From Pseudomonas hamedanensis (GTDB taxonomy: Bacteria; Pseudomonadota; Gammaproteobacteria; Pseudomonadales; Pseudomonadaceae), in the NCBI RefSeq assembly GCF_014268595.2, contig NZ_CP077091.1:4694001-4758000 (forward strand): DNA of 64,000 nt, written 5' to 3'. A program made the position numbers and the translations under genes. Of the stretch, positions 62,763 through 64,000 are shown in pieces (within the stretch, counting starts at the first letter, position 1; each line of letters opens with the position of its first letter). The notes beneath the pieces were generated by a model, which was not told the DNA's origin, did no database searches, and saw nothing but the letters and a program-made list of their open reading frames with translations.

Positions 62763-63731
62763 TTACTGCAAGTCGATCGGCGCACTCGAGACCATCGGCG
62801 CGGAAGTACCCGGCGTACCGATTTCGGTTGGCAGGCCATCTTCGGCCGCGACCACATCGCGCACCACGTCCCAATTCACCCGCAAGTTACTGGTGACGTC
62901 TTCACGCTTGAGCATCGCATTGATGACCGCGGTGTGTTTGTCGACCACCGACGGGTTGCCCTTGTCGTCGATCGGCGTGTGCGCTTCCAGATAGACCTTG
63001 CCGCCACTGCTGCCGAGCTTGTACGCATCGTTGATGATGCGCACCGAAGTCCCGACCGGGACCATGCTGGCCATCTCCAGCACGTTGTTGTTGAACATGC
63101 GGAAGCAGCCGTGGCTGGTGCGCATGCCGATACCGAATTTCTTGTTCGAACCGTGAATCAGGTAACCCGGCGTGCCAAGCGTGAACTTGAACGGCCCCAG
63201 CGGATTGTCAGGCCCCGCCGGCACGACATTCGGCAGCGGATCACCATCGGCGGCGTGTTCGGCCTTGATCGAGGCCGGAGGCGTCCAGGTCGGGTTCGGC
63301 GTCTTGGCGATGATCGAGGTATGAGCGATCGGCGACCCCCAACCCTCACGACCGATACCCAGCGGGAAGGTGTACACCACGTTCCGGCCTTTCGGGTAGT
63401 AGTAGAGGCGGTATTCAGCCAGGTTGATGACGATGCCCTCGCGCGGTCCCGGCGGCAGGATGAAACGCGTCGGCAACACGATTTCGGTACCGGCACCGGG
63501 CAGCCAGGCATCGACGCCCGGGTTGGCCGCGACCATTTCCGAATAGCCCAGGTCGTAGGTCGTGCCGAGATCGGCGAATGTGTCTTCGTACTTGGCTTTG
63601 ATTACCTGCACCTGGCCGACGATGTCTTCGCCAGGCGGTGGCAGGGGAAGCTCCAATGCAGCAACGGGACCGGCCACACACAGGGCGGCAAGTGACAGGC
63701 AGCGGGTGACGGCAGGAAAGCGCGGCAACAT
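62763..63731 (-). CDS. L,D-transpeptidase (ErfK/YbiS/YkuD family)
   Basis: Encodes 322 residues. A signal peptide (about 1-28, ending VAA) is followed by a LysM-like stretch (GYSEMVAANPGVDAWLPGAG) and the YkuD catalytic domain, with its Cys in SHGCFRM and the His upstream in YLIHGSNKKFG. Such enzymes cross-link peptidoglycan or attach lipoproteins to it. Given oprI next door, a role in linking OprI to the wall, as for E. coli ErfK/YbiS with Lpp, is plausible. AAGGA eight bases before the ATG at 63731 supports this start. Confidence 0.9.
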   Translation of the reverse strand: MLPRFPAVTRCLSLAALCVAGPVAALELPLPPPGEDIVGQVQVIKAKYEDTFADLGTTYDLGYSEMVAANPGVDAWLPGAGTEIVLPTRFILPPGPREGIVINLAEYRLYYYPKGRNVVYTFPLGIGREGWGSPIAHTSIIAKTPNPTWTPPASIKAEHAADGDPLPNVVPAGPDNPLGPFKFTLGTPGYLIHGSNKKFGIGMRTSHGCFRMFNNNVLEMASMVPVGTSVRIINDAYKLGSSGGKVYLEAHTPIDDKGNPSVVDKHTAVINAMLKREDVTSNLRVNWDVVRDVVAAEDGLPTEIGTPGTSAPMVSSAPIDLQ

Positions 63732-63813
63732 CCGGAAAATCCTTCGCATGATCATCAAGGGTATAAGGGCGCGATTGTACACCGCACTTTGAAATTTCGG
63801 GGAGACTCAAGAC

Positions 63814-63938
63814 CTGTGGCGAGGGAGCTTGCTCCCGTTGGACTGCGCAGCAGGCCCTCTTGGCTTTTCAGTCAGACAAGTATTCGGCAATTTTGCGACG
63901 GCTGCACTGCCGAGCGGGAGCAAGCTCCCTCGCCACAG
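63814..63938. repeat. Inverted pair of repeat elements of a second REP family
   Basis: CTGTGGCGAGGGAGCTTGCT at the left and AGCAAGCTCCCTCGCCACAG at the right are perfect complements about 85 bases apart. The core differs from the GTAGGAGTGAGCC type used elsewhere in the window, so two REP families coexist. Confidence 0.88.
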
Positions 63939-63953
63939 GGGATTTGGGTGACG

Positions 63954-64000
63954 TCAAAGTTCGAAACGCAGCTCCGGCCAGATCGGCGACGTGCCGCGCT
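63954..64000 (-). CDS. C-terminal end of an unidentified gene
   Basis: A minus-strand frame open to the window edge ends with a TGA at 63954-63956 and would give a tail reading RGTSPIWPELRFEL. Its position after a REP pair and codon use fit a gene end. Too little is present to name it. Confidence 0.4.
   Translation of the reverse strand, partial: RGTSPIWPELRFEL

Overview
The window is chromosomal DNA of a Pseudomonas, most likely of the P. fluorescens group. The signs are GC-rich coding sequence, a genuine oprI lipoprotein gene, the atu (acyclic terpene utilisation) cluster, moeA-moaB-mobA, a sagS-ospR-gpx-msrB-alaA-htpX block, ohrR-ohr, efp-earP, and many paired REP elements of the GTAGGAGTGAGCCTGCTCGCGA type. 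I see no prophage, integrase, transposase, CRISPR array, rRNA or tRNA. Gene functions come from reading protein motifs; gene-order comparisons with P. aeruginosa PAO1 are from memory.

Layout. 1-4.4 kb: end of atuC, then atuD, atuE and atuF, with a tandem REP-bearing repeat placed just before the atuF start. 4.4-6.3 kb: exonuclease, ppnP, MOSC protein. 6.4-11.2 kb: signalling genes (CheV, an Hpt-like protein without the phospho-histidine, a NarX-type kinase/regulator pair) and a YegS-type lipid kinase. 11.5-16.3 kb: small coiled-coil membrane protein, molybdenum cofactor genes, a lipoprotein, a pseudouridine synthase and small proteins. 16.5-19.5 kb: KefB-like antiporter and an Amt ammonium transporter that has a sigma-54-type promoter. 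19.7-23.5 kb: three small envelope proteins (YqjD/YqjE type), an EAL protein and a dNTPase. 23.8-35 kb: a RocA/RocS-like system, a very large HD-GYP protein, free-Met-sulfoxide reductase, an AAA ATPase and the SagS hybrid kinase. 35-39 kb: peroxide and methionine repair genes, alanine aminotransferase and HtpX. 39-50.5 kb: tpm, a ring-cleavage-type dioxygenase, DeaD helicase, crotonase, class II DAHP synthase, a YcaQ-like protein, and LysR and TauE genes. 50.5-52.8 kb: OhrR, Ohr and a secreted esterase. 53-55 kb: EF-P and its rhamnosyltransferase EarP. 55-61.7 kb: GreA/B-like protein, CysB, a universal stress protein, a 5'-nucleotidase, a PanE-like reductase, a thioredoxin-like protein, a PilZ-like protein, class I DAHP synthase and a GNAT protein. 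62.4-64 kb: oprI, an L,D-transpeptidase and the end of one more gene.

Three themes recur. One is cyclic-di-GMP and phosphorelay signalling: EAL, HD-GYP, RocS, SagS, CheV and a degenerate Hpt lie within about 28 kb. The second is thiol/peroxide defence: OspR-Gpx, MsrB, fRMsr, OhrR-Ohr, each with visible palindromic operators where a MarR regulator is present. The third is REP-pair decoration of the gaps between genes, which in one place has become part of a gene's leader. I did not find a clearly new multi-gene system. The best leads are the repeated atuF translation start with two 9-codon mini-ORFs, the His-less Hpt protein next to CheV, the structured leader of the amt gene, and a gene-poor 636-base stretch before oprI that could hold a structured RNA.
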